Assembly (NCBI RefSeq): GCF_000757885.1 | Contig: NZ_JQCR01000002.1 | Location: 806,001-870,000, forward strand | Direction: 5' to 3' | Source: Paenibacillus wynnii | GTDB lineage: Bacteria; Bacillota; Bacilli; Paenibacillales; Paenibacillaceae | Length of the DNA: 64,000 nucleotides | In this document: piece by piece, positions 17,037-25,497 of the stretch | Numbering within the stretch: position 1 is the first letter of the stretch | How the letters are laid out: the number at the start of each line of letters is the position of its first letter | Made by a program: the position numbers and the translations under genes | Notes under the pieces: generated by a model | The model's input: the letters and a program-made list of their open reading frames with translations, nothing else | The model's database searches: none | Told to the model about the DNA's origin: nothing

Positions 17037-18041
17037 TTATTGATATAATCCGAAACTGGCCAGCCAGGCAATAAATACCGTTGGAGCTCCAGTTAAAAAA
17101 CGGGAATAAAGAACGGAGGGTACTCCTACTTCAACCGTCTCAACTTCAGCTTCCGCCAGCCCCAGTCCTACCGGTACAAAGTCCGCAGCAGCTTGAGAGT
17201 TAATTGCAAAGAGTGCTGGTAATGCCAAATGCGGCGGAATATTTCCCTTACCGATTTCGACCCCGATTAAGGTTCCGATAACCTGTGAAATAACTGCGCC
17301 CGGTCCCAAAAACGGTGAGAGCAATGGAAAGGAACAAATAAGTGAGATTAAGAGCAAGCCCGGCAGCGAACCTGCAAACGGGGATAGAACTTTTGCGATT
17401 ACATCACCGATCCCGGAAGCGTTAATGACACCGATCAGCATAGCTACAAAAGCCATGAACGGGAGAATGGTTTTGATGACCGTCTCGATCGCATCCCGGC
17501 CCGCTTGATAAAACACACTGACAATGGATCCCATAAACATGCCGACCCGAGCCAGCAGTCCCTGCGGTTTTTGCTGTTCACTTATTTTTTTATTTGAGCT
17601 ATACTTAGGTTGTATTTTTTGTTCTACATTGCTTTCTTGGACTTGGGCGGTATGGGGTGTTACAGCACCTTCATATCGTTCAATGTCCGATACTTTGACT
17701 CCGGATACATAGATATCTTCCGTAATATGTTTTGCTAACGGCCCGCTTTTGCCTGTAGGCAGAATATTAATGGTCAATATACCCTTCTGCGGGTATATCC
17801 CGCACCGTAGAGTCCCCCCGCAATCAATGATGACACATGCGATTTCGTTCTCAGGTACGCTCGTCTTGAATCCATCTACCAGCTCGGCTCCCGTAAGTTC
17901 CGCGATAGTATCCGCTATCTCCGGTCTTGTTCCTCCGGTAATGTAGACCACTTTATTCTTCTGCGCTGTAGGCGCAATGATTAAAGGACCGCCAAACCCG
18001 CCTGCCCCTGCTTTAATAACAACCGCACTATATGTTGCCAT
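17037..18041 (-). CDS. srlE: Glucitol/sorbitol PTS enzyme IIBC component
   Basis: 334 residues. The N-terminal IIB part carries the phosphorylated Cys in [12 protein letters not shown] (near residue 80). The C-terminal half is the IIC1 membrane domain with [20 protein letters not shown] and a terminal [16 protein letters not shown] polar linker of about 35 residues joins them. With SrlA and SrlB it imports sorbitol as sorbitol 6-phosphate. ATG 18041 follows GGGAGGTG. Confidence 0.95.
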   Translation of the reverse strand: MATYSAVVIKAGAGGFGGPLIIAPTAQKNKVVYITGGTRPEIADTIAELTGAELVDGFKTSVPENEIACVIIDCGGTLRCGIYPQKGILTINILPTGKSGPLAKHITEDIYVSGVKVSDIERYEGAVTPHTAQVQESNVEQKIQPKYSSNKKISEQQKPQGLLARVGMFMGSIVSVFYQAGRDAIETVIKTILPFMAFVAMLIGVINASGIGDVIAKVLSPFAGSLPGLLLISLICSFPLLSPFLGPGAVISQVIGTLIGVEIGKGNIPPHLALPALFAINSQAAADFVPVGLGLAEAEVETVEVGVPSVLYSRFLTGAPTVFIAWLASFGLYQ

Positions 18042-18057
18042 ACCTTATCACACCTCC

Positions 18058-18603
18058 CTAAAAGTTTACTGTATCCTTAAGCTTTACTCCCTGTTGCTTC
18101 GATACATATGCAGTTGTAAAGTCAGTGACCCAGCCTCTAAAGAAATTGGTTACGATCCCTACTAGGAAGTAACGAAGTGCTAGCTCTGTGGTATCAAGTC
18201 CAAGTGTCGTGATGCCGGCTGCAATTCCAAGAAATACGAACAATTCTCCGGGATTAACATGCGGAAATAACCCGTTATGCGTATGGCAGGAATAGGAAGC
18301 CGCTGCATAGTAGCTCGGTTTATACTTCTCGGGCAGAAATCGTCCCAGGGAAAGAGTCATCGGGTTAGCCAAAATAAAGGTTCCGACAACTGGAAGAATA
18401 AAATATCGCGTTACGGGGTTCTTTCCTGATTTTTTCGCTACTCTCTCCACACGCTTTTCACCGACCAGATGAATCAGTGCATTCATGGCCACAAGCAGCA
18501 TGATGAGAAGTGGAATGATTCCGTTCACCAGGCTCATGAACGTTTCTCCACCTTGGCGAAATAAGTTCATAAATCCAGATGCCAAGTTAACAAAGATATC
18601 CAT
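18058..18603 (-). CDS. srlA: Glucitol/sorbitol PTS enzyme IIC2 component
   Basis: 181-residue membrane component that completes the sorbitol channel with SrlE. Family stretches include [21 protein letters not shown] at the N-terminus and [20 protein letters not shown] in the middle. ATG 18603 is preferred (GAGGTGA six bases upstream) to the GTG at 18612. It is 9-18 bp from its neighbours, consistent with one transcript. Confidence 0.95.
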   Translation of the reverse strand: MDIFVNLASGFMNLFRQGGETFMSLVNGIIPLLIMLLVAMNALIHLVGEKRVERVAKKSGKNPVTRYFILPVVGTFILANPMTLSLGRFLPEKYKPSYYAAASYSCHTHNGLFPHVNPGELFVFLGIAAGITTLGLDTTELALRYFLVGIVTNFFRGWVTDFTTAYVSKQQGVKLKDTVNF

Positions 18604-18621
18604 ATTGTTCACCTCAACTTT

Positions 18622-19047
18622 TTATTTTTTGGCGGGTATAAGCTTCTCCAGCCAGGTTTTCTTGATCTGTAACTCACCTCCTTTAGTGATAATGTCAAAG
18701 TTGCTTAAGGCATCCTTGATTGCGATTCTCGTTAGAGCATTGACCTGGGTTAGATCGCTTTCAGAAAGCTCGGGCAGAATCTTGCCTTCAAACCCCTTCA
18801 TGTCTCTCACTCTTGAGAAAACGGTCACACCCTGCATCTTAACCGCTTTCAAAATCACATTGTCACGGTTTATAACAAACATCACGAGCGTTCCCGCTCT
18901 GAATTTGCCCGTTCTTTTCCCAATGGCCACACGACCCATGCTTCTAAGCTCGGCGTATCGCCTGTTGAAATTCCTGACCTGACCTAAGCCCAGCATACTT
19001 TGCAGAAGCCAGGACAATCCAACGAAAACTATTAAATAGATAGTCAT
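18622..19047 (-). CDS. gutM: Glucitol operon activator GutM-like protein
   Basis: 141 residues beginning with a hydrophobic segment (MTIYLIVFVGLSWLLQSMLG) and a cytoplasmic domain with KRTGKFRAGTLVMFVIN. This is the GutM/SrlM family, a membrane-linked positive regulator of sorbitol operons in enterobacteria and lactobacilli. Here it lies between the SorC-type regulator and srlA, the usual place for firmicute gutM. The mechanism is not known in detail. Confidence 0.88.
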   Translation of the reverse strand: MTIYLIVFVGLSWLLQSMLGLGQVRNFNRRYAELRSMGRVAIGKRTGKFRAGTLVMFVINRDNVILKAVKMQGVTVFSRVRDMKGFEGKILPELSESDLTQVNALTRIAIKDALSNFDIITKGGELQIKKTWLEKLIPAKK

Positions 19048-19061
19048 CTGTCCCCCCCTTT

Positions 19062-20030
19062 CTAACGTACTGCTTGACCTTCAGCGAGTCGGATGATTTC
19101 CTCAGCAGTTTCCTCGGTAGTTACCAATGTGTTGATGTACTGACCTTTGATTGCAGCAAGGATTGCAGCAGCCTTCTCCTCAGATTCAGCGAGTGCAATA
19201 GTGTAACGTGTATTTTTCAGCCGCTCTAACGGTATTGCTATGGTTCGGTCCGTCAGTTCTGACTGGATGATTCTACCCTCGGAATCGTAAAAGCGGGAGC
19301 AAATATCGCCAATCGCACCATGTTGGTTCAGATCGTCTATTACTGTATCATCATAGAATCCAGTCCAAATCATATTGGAGTTGCTGATCTCGGCTCCGAT
19401 ACCAACGATGGCTACGGTCAACTGATCCCACAGTTCAGCTATCTTGCGGAAATAATTAGACTGCACGATATCGTCCCTTGTCTCCTTGCGCTCAACCACG
19501 GCCGCGGCGTCAATTAAATACGCATCTCCTCCAAAATCATTGGCGATACTGTAGACGATAGCGTTTACATGATACTTTGTATCCATCGTTCCGGGACCTC
19601 CGACAAGAGGAACAAAATGTGCCTGTCGCTGCGGACAGTCCGAAAATTCACCAATCAGGCTGCCCATCGTACTCCCCCAGGCAAAACCCACTATATCTCC
19701 GTCGATAATAATTTCTTTCATTAATGCAGCTCCGGCTTTGGCCACGGCTTTCTTTTTGGCCTCGGGTGTCAATTCCGCTTCGGATGCCGCGATAATGACC
19801 TTTTTCAACCCGAACATCTTCTCCATCCGACTCTCCAGTTCAACATTCCCCCCACCCTCGTCAATAATCTTGATCTGAACCACACCTTCATCCCTTGCTT
19901 TCTTCAGCAGTCGGCTTATGGAAGTTCTATAGATTCCCAGGCTCTTAGAGATTTCACTTTGTGTCATATCATTGAGGTAATACATATGGGCAATTTTAAC
20001 TAGCAATCTTTTTTCTTCATCATTATTCAT
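19062..20030 (-). CDS. SorC-family sugar-responsive transcriptional regulator of the sorbitol operon
   Basis: 322 residues. The N-terminal helix-turn-helix is MTQSEISKSLGIYRTSISRLL (about residues 20-40); the C-terminal part is a sugar-phosphate-binding domain of the SorC/CggR type, with GFAWGSTMGSL and FVPLVGGPGTM. ATG 20030 is chosen: an ATG at 20066 has no ribosome site. It is first in the operon, 14 bp before gutM, so it should control its own transcription. Sorbitol operons elsewhere use DeoR- or PRD-type regulators, so the SorC type is a variant choice. The effector is inferred to be sorbitol 6-phosphate. Confidence 0.87.
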   Translation of the reverse strand: MNNDEEKRLLVKIAHMYYLNDMTQSEISKSLGIYRTSISRLLKKARDEGVVQIKIIDEGGGNVELESRMEKMFGLKKVIIAASEAELTPEAKKKAVAKAGAALMKEIIIDGDIVGFAWGSTMGSLIGEFSDCPQRQAHFVPLVGGPGTMDTKYHVNAIVYSIANDFGGDAYLIDAAAVVERKETRDDIVQSNYFRKIAELWDQLTVAIVGIGAEISNSNMIWTGFYDDTVIDDLNQHGAIGDICSRFYDSEGRIIQSELTDRTIAIPLERLKNTRYTIALAESEEKAAAILAAIKGQYINTLVTTEETAEEIIRLAEGQAVR

Positions 20031-20060
20031 AGCCGTCTGGACTCCCTTCAAAAACTCTTT

Positions 20061-20092
20061 GCACATTTGTGCTTTTAATATATCTTTTGTGC
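20061..20092 (-). promoter_or_regulatory. Candidate operator of the sorbitol operon
   Basis: The dyad GCACATTTGTGC (20061-20072) and a second TTTGTGC half-site at 20086-20092 repeat the half-site TTTGTGC 20 bp, about two helical turns, apart. They lie just downstream of the predicted start point, a position suited to a roadblock repressor. The SorC-family protein at 19062 is the likely binder. Confidence 0.55.
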
Positions 20093-20105
20093 ATTTGATG
20101 GCTTT

Positions 20106-20134
20106 AGTATAAGCTTTACCGCTAACCTAGTCAA
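20106..20134 (-). promoter_or_regulatory. Sigma-A promoter of the sorbitol operon
   Basis: TTGACT (20134-20129), 17-bp spacer, TATACT (20111-20106) on the minus strand, about 75 bp before the regulator start codon. Transcription would begin near 20099. Confidence 0.8.
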
Positions 20135-20181
20135 TATAAAAAAACCTGTTGTTTAATTATTTTTTCAAGCTGTAGGTAAAC

Positions 20182-20236
20182 AAAAAAAGAGATGATCCAT
20201 CAAGCATAACCGTTCTGCTCAATGAATAATCTCTTT
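20182..20236 (-). terminator. Terminator downstream of the tRNA-Leu fragment
   Basis: AAAGAGAT/ATCTCTTT with more inner pairing, followed on the minus strand by TTTTTTT. No gene precedes it on that strand except the 29-nt tRNA-Leu 3' remnant, so it probably is the original terminator of a tRNA-Leu transcription unit. Confidence 0.65.
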
Positions 20237-20245
20237 AATTGTTTG

Positions 20246-20274
20246 ATGCGGTAGAGAGGACTCGAACCTCCACG
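20246..20274 (-). pseudogene. 3' fragment of tRNA-Leu(GAG), possible attachment-site copy
   Basis: These 29 nt are identical to the T-arm, 3' acceptor strand, discriminator and one flanking base of both intact tRNA-Leu(GAG) genes in the window (33605-33633 and 35213-35241), in the same orientation. The rest of the tRNA is missing: identity stops abruptly at 20275. A tRNA 3' end standing alone with a downstream terminator is the usual trace of an element that integrated into a tRNA gene. Confidence 0.85.
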
Positions 20275-20419
20275 TGATGAATTTCGGTTAGCTTGCATTC
20301 CCCGTAGGTGATAGGACGATAGGTTTAAATAATGCCAGTCTAGTCTCAGTCTATTAACAATCCATTTTATACTGTATTGGATATATGAGAGATCCTTCAC
20401 TCTTTGTTATATTGGTCAT

Positions 20420-20433
20420 TGAAACCGCTTACT
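20420..20433 (+). promoter_or_regulatory. cre-like site upstream of the secreted GH43 gene
   Basis: TGAAACCGCTTACT differs at one position from the CcpA consensus TGWNANCGNTNWCA. It lies 75 bp before the TTG start of the GH43 gene, where catabolite repression by preferred sugars would be expected. The remaining gene-free stretch from 20275 to 20507 shows no convincing promoter. Confidence 0.45.
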
Positions 20434-20507
20434 AAATTTAGGGAAGGAGCTGTTTAACTGCTAACAACCGGAGATACCAGTCTTTTACAAGTGGGAGATG
20501 ATCGAGT

Positions 20508-22994
20508 TTGAAATTGCGAAAAATACTATTGTTGGGGATCGTGACGTTGCTTTTATTCCCTGCGCAGACTTTTGCTTTCAGCAATCCTTTGAGCATAAGT
20601 AATTCATGGAAATGGGTCAACAGTGATCTTTATGGCGAAGGCGATCCCTATATCCTTAAATTCAACGGTACTTATTACCTGTATGTCAGTACCGTTGACG
20701 ATCAGACAGGGATTAAGGTCTGGTCATCGGCCGATCTTGTCAATTGGACTTACCAGGGACTCTGCGCCACTGATCCCATTACAAAGGCAGCCTATGCGCC
20801 GGAAGTATTCTACCATGTCGATGGAAATTTCTATATGTACACATCTCCGGCGGGCGGGGGCCACTATGTATTAAAAAGCTCCAGTCCTCTGGGGCCTTTT
20901 ATTCCGGTGACAGGAAATGTGGGCATGGGGATTGACGGCTCCGTATTTGTTGACGATAACGGCCAATGGTACTTCTATTCGACGGGAACTGACCAGATCA
21001 CAATCCGGCCTATGAGCAGCCCAACCAGTTTTGGTGCGGCTGTTTCAAGCGGGCTGTCAATGACCGGATGGACGGAGGGACCTACAGTAATAAAACGGGG
21101 CGGCAAATATTTCATAACCTACACCGGCAACCATGTCTGGAGCACGGCTTACCGGGTAGATTATGCCGTCAGCTCCTCACCTGCGGCAAATTATATTCCC
21201 GCTGCTGGTCAGAATCCTGTATTAATTGATACGGAAGGGTCCAATGTCGGGCTGGGCCATAATAGTATCGTGCGCGGTCCGGACCTTGATTCCGATTATA
21301 TGGTGTACCACAGCCATGCGCATCAGGGGAATATCAGCTATCCCGGGCGCAAAATCAATTTTGAGCGGATCGTCTGGAATGGTGACCGGATGACGGTGCT
21401 TGGACCAACGACTGCCTCCCAGCCTAATCCCGATTTACCCGACTTTTCCGACCGGTTCAACCGCACTGGAATCAGCACCTCATGGAGCAATATAGGCGGC
21501 GGAACCTGGGGCATTTACAATCAGGAGCTCATGTGGCAGGATACAATCGGCAGCACGGCATGGTACCGGCAGATAACTGCAGCCTCGACAGGCTCCGATT
21601 ACACAGCAGAATTTAACACCAAGCAAATGAAACAAGGAACGAGCGCCAATCCGCTGTATGGAGCCGTGTTCTCTTATACCAACGAGTCCAACTATGGTCT
21701 TGCCGTGTTAAACCGTAATTTGAACCGGCTGGAAACGCAATATGTCGTAGGCGGAGTAAGCCAAGGCTGGCAGTATGCCTCATTGCCGGGCGGATTTGAC
21801 TATACGAAATGGCATCAGATCCGGATAGAAAAATCTGGTGCTGGCTTTACTGTCTATGTCGACGGCATGAAGAAACAGACACGGTCAGTCCAAGGACTTG
21901 GCGGCGGCAAGGTTGGCTACACCACTTCCGATGTCCATGCTGATTTCGGTTATGTCGCCTTCAGCAATAAAGTAGGCGGTAGCAGCGCTTGGAACGCCTA
22001 CAAGCCCGCGCCCGGAACCATAGAAGCCGTACATTATATTAATGGGGCTGAAGGAATGGCCTATCATGATCTCAGTACCGGAAATATAGGCGGGACCTAT
22101 CGTGCCGGCGAAGTGGATATCAGGCTATCAACGGCTGAGGGCAAGCATGTGGTCGGTTGGAATCAGCCCGGTGAATGGATGAAATACAGAATCAACGTAG
22201 CCGAGTCCGGAATGTACGATCTGGATGTCCGGGCGGCAACCACGTTCTCAAACGCCAAGTTCCGTATCTGGGACGGGACACAAGACCTTACCGGGGTGGT
22301 GAGCTTGAAGAATACGGGAGATTGGGAGAATTGGCAGACAACAAGTAAGAAGGGCATTTTTCTAACCGCCGGCAATCACGAATTGCGGTTTGAAATTGCG
22401 GAGGGCGAGTTTGATTTCAGCAGCATGGCCTTTTCGCGCAGTGAGACCGTCAGTCCTCTTCTTGATGATTTCAACGACGGCAATGATAACGGCTGGACGC
22501 GGTTTGAAGGCAATTGGTCGGTAACGGGAGGCCAATACGCAGCAACCGCTGCCGCTTCTTTCGCCAAAACAACCATTGGCAATGACCGCTGGTCTGATTA
22601 CACTGTCGAAACGGATATTAGGCAGCTAACAACCTCGGGAGATTCGGGTATCCTTGTACGGGTCAATAATCCGTCAAACGGGAAGGTACTGGCCAACAAC
22701 TCCGATTATTTGCAGGGTTATTACGCATTTATTAAACCGGATGGCGTATCTCTCGGCAAAATGAATTACGGCTACACAGCTTTGGCCAATACAACTGCCA
22801 CGCTGCCGGTGAACACGGCGCATCATATGAAGGTTGTCGTAAACGGAACGAATATCAAAGTCTTTGTCGGAGATATGACGGTGCCTAAAATCGACTACAA
22901 CGATAACAGTGCCAATCCGTTTACCCATGGCAAAGCAGGGCTACGCATCATGGACAACAACACCCAGTTTGATAATTTCCAGGTTTATCCCTGA
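20508..22994 (+). CDS. Secreted GH43 arabinanase-like enzyme with CBM6-like and two concanavalin-type domains
   Basis: 828 residues. A Sec signal peptide (about 1-24, ending AQTFA) is followed by a five-bladed GH43 catalytic domain (about 25-310) with all three expected acids: GDPYIL (Asp46, base), IDGSVF (Asp) and WTEGPTV (Glu, acid). Then come a LamG-like domain (about 315-490), a CBM6-like domain (505-645) and a second LamG/DUF1080-like domain (650-828). It probably attacks arabinan or arabinoxylan outside the cell. Start is TTG 20508, ten bases after GGGAG. It is transcribed opposite to its paralogue at 25498 and stands alone. Confidence 0.85.
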   Translation: MKLRKILLLGIVTLLLFPAQTFAFSNPLSISNSWKWVNSDLYGEGDPYILKFNGTYYLYVSTVDDQTGIKVWSSADLVNWTYQGLCATDPITKAAYAPEVFYHVDGNFYMYTSPAGGGHYVLKSSSPLGPFIPVTGNVGMGIDGSVFVDDNGQWYFYSTGTDQITIRPMSSPTSFGAAVSSGLSMTGWTEGPTVIKRGGKYFITYTGNHVWSTAYRVDYAVSSSPAANYIPAAGQNPVLIDTEGSNVGLGHNSIVRGPDLDSDYMVYHSHAHQGNISYPGRKINFERIVWNGDRMTVLGPTTASQPNPDLPDFSDRFNRTGISTSWSNIGGGTWGIYNQELMWQDTIGSTAWYRQITAASTGSDYTAEFNTKQMKQGTSANPLYGAVFSYTNESNYGLAVLNRNLNRLETQYVVGGVSQGWQYASLPGGFDYTKWHQIRIEKSGAGFTVYVDGMKKQTRSVQGLGGGKVGYTTSDVHADFGYVAFSNKVGGSSAWNAYKPAPGTIEAVHYINGAEGMAYHDLSTGNIGGTYRAGEVDIRLSTAEGKHVVGWNQPGEWMKYRINVAESGMYDLDVRAATTFSNAKFRIWDGTQDLTGVVSLKNTGDWENWQTTSKKGIFLTAGNHELRFEIAEGEFDFSSMAFSRSETVSPLLDDFNDGNDNGWTRFEGNWSVTGGQYAATAAASFAKTTIGNDRWSDYTVETDIRQLTTSGDSGILVRVNNPSNGKVLANNSDYLQGYYAFIKPDGVSLGKMNYGYTALANTTATLPVNTAHHMKVVVNGTNIKVFVGDMTVPKIDYNDNSANPFTHGKAGLRIMDNNTQFDNFQVYP

Positions 22995-23030
22995 GCAATA
23001 ACAAGAGGATCTGTCCTAATGCCAAATTTT

Positions 23031-23070
23031 AAAGCAGCAATTCTCCTATTAACAGGACAATTGCTGCTTT
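23031..23070 (+). terminator. Hairpin after the secreted GH43 gene
   Basis: AAAGCAGCAATT/AATTGCTGCTTT with further TCCT/AGGA pairing in the loop. It is strong as a stem but has no real T-run on either strand, so it may be a weak terminator or a transcript-stabilising hairpin. The following 180 bp to 23250 hold nothing else I can name. Confidence 0.5.
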
Positions 23071-23250
23071 GCCGTTTCTGCCGGAAAGTCGGACATTTAG
23101 AGCTTTCACAAAAAACAAATGACCCACTAAAAGATCACTTTCTTCGAAGTGTCTTTCTTGTGAGTCAAAATTTGATCATAGCTGCCTAAGCACGCCCCTC
23201 CTCCTTTCTTTCCCGCAATCCCTTTCCTCAAAAGTTCTTGGCATAGGTCC

Positions 23251-23511
23251 CTATTTCACATTTGCTCCACCGGTCAAAAACCGCATAAGCGATTCACCGG
23301 CGACAAATGTCCCTTTGCCCTGGATACGGATCAGAGTTCCATCATCGGCCAAACCCGCCAAAGCATTCTTGACGGTAATCAGGCTGACATAAAACCTCTC
23401 AGCCAGTTCCTTCTCTGATGGAATCCTGTCTCCGGGCCTCAAGTTCCCAAGTTCGATCTGCCGCTTGATTTGATACTGTATCTCGCGATATAGCGGAAGC
23501 CCCTTCTTCAT
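23251..23511 (-). CDS. GntR-type DNA-binding domain without effector domain (truncated regulator)
   Basis: 86 residues holding only the winged helix-turn-helix: PLYREIQYQIKRQIELG, PSEKELAERFYVSLITVKNAL and the wing IRIQGKGTFV. GntR-family sugar regulators normally continue for 140-270 residues with a UTRA or LacI-like ligand domain; here a stop follows at about residue 87. It is last in the sugar operon and 163 bp after the GH2 gene. It may be a pseudogene left by deletion at the island or a DNA-binding-only protein that is still functional. The intervening 23512-23674 shows no gene. Confidence 0.7.
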   Translation of the reverse strand: MKKGLPLYREIQYQIKRQIELGNLRPGDRIPSEKELAERFYVSLITVKNALAGLADDGTLIRIQGKGTFVAGESLMRFLTGGANVK

Positions 23512-23674
23512 CCATCATCACCATTTTCTGATTATGTCATGAAGCGATATGCCCCACAGGTTGCGGCGGCTGATTACTCCTAGTGCAGAACTCGGCCTCC
23601 GCCGCCGTAAACCCGATAGGAATACGGATGCGAAGACCGCTGGATTCGATACCTTTTTTGACTGGCAGCACTGC

Positions 23675-25435
23675 CTACTTCAGATTAATTTCCCTGATGA
23701 CTTCAATCGGAACCTTCGGCTTGCGGTCTTCGGTCAACAACCCGTTAACCTCTTGCTGCACATCGGTAACCTGTGTATAGCAGTAACCAGCAATGTAAGG
23801 AGTCGCTTTAATCGCTTGAGTGATACTCCGGAAGCGTTCAATGAATGCGTCCTCAGACTTCACCTGGTCTCCGTACCCCCAGCCGCTTTCGGTCTGAAAG
23901 GCAATACCGCCGAACTCACTTACTATAATCGGTTGCCCCGTGTAGCTGTATCCTTCCGCAAAGGCGTATTTCGAGTTGTTAAATGCGATCCTGTTGTTTA
24001 CAATCGCATCTTTGTCTTGGTAACGCTTGAGAAATTCTTCCCCGCTCTCCACATAGTCATGCAGTGTCAAAATATCCGAAATGGTATGCTCCCAACCGTC
24101 ATTGGTCACAACCGGACGGTATGGGTCCATCGCTTTGGTCAGATGATAGATCGATTCCGTGAAGCGCTGCTGATGGACATCATGAGCGATCGTGGAGATT
24201 CCCCATGATTCATTGAATGGAACCCAAGTAATAATGCATGGGTGGTTATATTGCTGGGGCACCACTTCCATCCACTCCCTCGTAAAGCGGACAACCGCCT
24301 GGTCATTGAACTCGAATGCGGCAGCCATTTCCGACCAGACCAGCATTCCCTTCACATCGCACCAATACAAAAAGCGGGAATCTTCCACCTTCATGTGCTT
24401 ACGCACACCGTTATAGCCCATGGCGAAGATTTTATCGATATCTTCGATCAGAGCCTCTTCGGACGGAGGGGTCAGATGGCTTTCAGGCCAATACCCCTGA
24501 TCCAGAATCAGCTTTTGATAGAGGGGGGCGTTATTGAGTAATATCTGCCCATTTTCGATTGATATTTTCCGCATACCAAAATAAGAATGCACCTTGTCAA
24601 CCTGCTTCCCGTCCTGGCACAGCACAAACTCCACATCGAATAAATTCGGGTTCTGCGGTGACCACAGGCACTGCTTCCATGGACCGCCCGCTTCGTGAAA
24701 CAAATTTACTTCAACCGTAATCCAGGACCTGTCGGCGGACAAGCCGAGCTGTTTTATCTTCTGTCCTTTCAGCGTAATCAGGGTTTCCAGCTTTAAGCCG
24801 TCCCTTCCCTCTACACCGGTCAGCTGAAAGTCAAAACGGATCATATGACGGTCAATATCCGGTGTCATTTTCACTGCATCAATCCGAACTTCATTAACAT
24901 ATTCAATCCACACACTTTTCCAGATTCCGGTAGTTTGCACATAAAAACACTCGAAATTATCATGAACCCATCGTTGCTTACCCCGGGGCTGCGTACAGCT
25001 CTGGCTGTCCTCGACTTCCAGGACCAGACTGTTCTCCCCGCCGTAAGTAAGATAAGGGGTAATGTCAAATGAAAATGCTGCATATCCGCCCTCATGCTCA
25101 CCGACAAAGGTTCCGTTCACCCAGCATTTCGCTTTGTAGTCGACGCCCTGAAAATGTAGAATAGCCCGTTTGCCGGCTGCTTCCTGTGGAATAGCTAAAC
25201 TTTTGCGGTACCATACTCGGGGATGAAACTCCTGAACCCCGATACCGCTTGCCTTGGTTTCATATGTGAAAGGAACTCTAATTTTTTGTCCTGCAGGAAA
25301 ATGCATATGCCACCGTTCTGCTTCTCCAGCATTTTCATCATCGAAGCTGAAGTCCCACTCTCCGTTTAAATCAAGCCATTCCTCGCGAACAAATTGTGGA
25401 CGCGGATAATCTTTTCTGTAAGCTTGTGTTACCAT
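23675..25435 (-). CDS. GH2-family glycoside hydrolase (beta-galactosidase/beta-glucuronidase type), cytoplasmic
   Basis: 586 residues without signal peptide. Jelly-roll sugar-binding domain (about 1-180, with WYRKSL and GVDYKAKCWVNG), immunoglobulin-like domain (about 180-280), and TIM barrel with the acid/base Glu in VPFNESWGIS and the nucleophile Glu in IIVSEFGGIAF. It would cut a side-chain or oligomer sugar after import; beta-galactoside, glucuronide or alpha-L-arabinopyranoside substrates are all possible for GH2. ATG 25435 follows AGGTG. Between the lipoprotein GH43 gene and the truncated GntR gene on one strand. Confidence 0.85.
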   Translation of the reverse strand: MVTQAYRKDYPRPQFVREEWLDLNGEWDFSFDDENAGEAERWHMHFPAGQKIRVPFTYETKASGIGVQEFHPRVWYRKSLAIPQEAAGKRAILHFQGVDYKAKCWVNGTFVGEHEGGYAAFSFDITPYLTYGGENSLVLEVEDSQSCTQPRGKQRWVHDNFECFYVQTTGIWKSVWIEYVNEVRIDAVKMTPDIDRHMIRFDFQLTGVEGRDGLKLETLITLKGQKIKQLGLSADRSWITVEVNLFHEAGGPWKQCLWSPQNPNLFDVEFVLCQDGKQVDKVHSYFGMRKISIENGQILLNNAPLYQKLILDQGYWPESHLTPPSEEALIEDIDKIFAMGYNGVRKHMKVEDSRFLYWCDVKGMLVWSEMAAAFEFNDQAVVRFTREWMEVVPQQYNHPCIITWVPFNESWGISTIAHDVHQQRFTESIYHLTKAMDPYRPVVTNDGWEHTISDILTLHDYVESGEEFLKRYQDKDAIVNNRIAFNNSKYAFAEGYSYTGQPIIVSEFGGIAFQTESGWGYGDQVKSEDAFIERFRSITQAIKATPYIAGYCYTQVTDVQQEVNGLLTEDRKPKVPIEVIREINLK

Positions 25436-25497
25436 TTAGTATGCACCTGTCCTCTCTCAATCTCTATTTTTACATGGTCATTTTGTTCCGGCAGACC

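Noticed and set aside
23512..23674. Short in-frame stretch between the GH2 and truncated GntR genes that might be a gene remnant
   Set aside because: About 40 codons are open but no start, ribosome site or family match is visible.
23549..24208. 219-codon plus-strand reading frame within the GH2 gene region
   Set aside because: Antisense to conserved catalytic motifs of the GH2 enzyme, with no ribosome site. The same applies to 2240-2842, 26155-26652 and 27106-27693.
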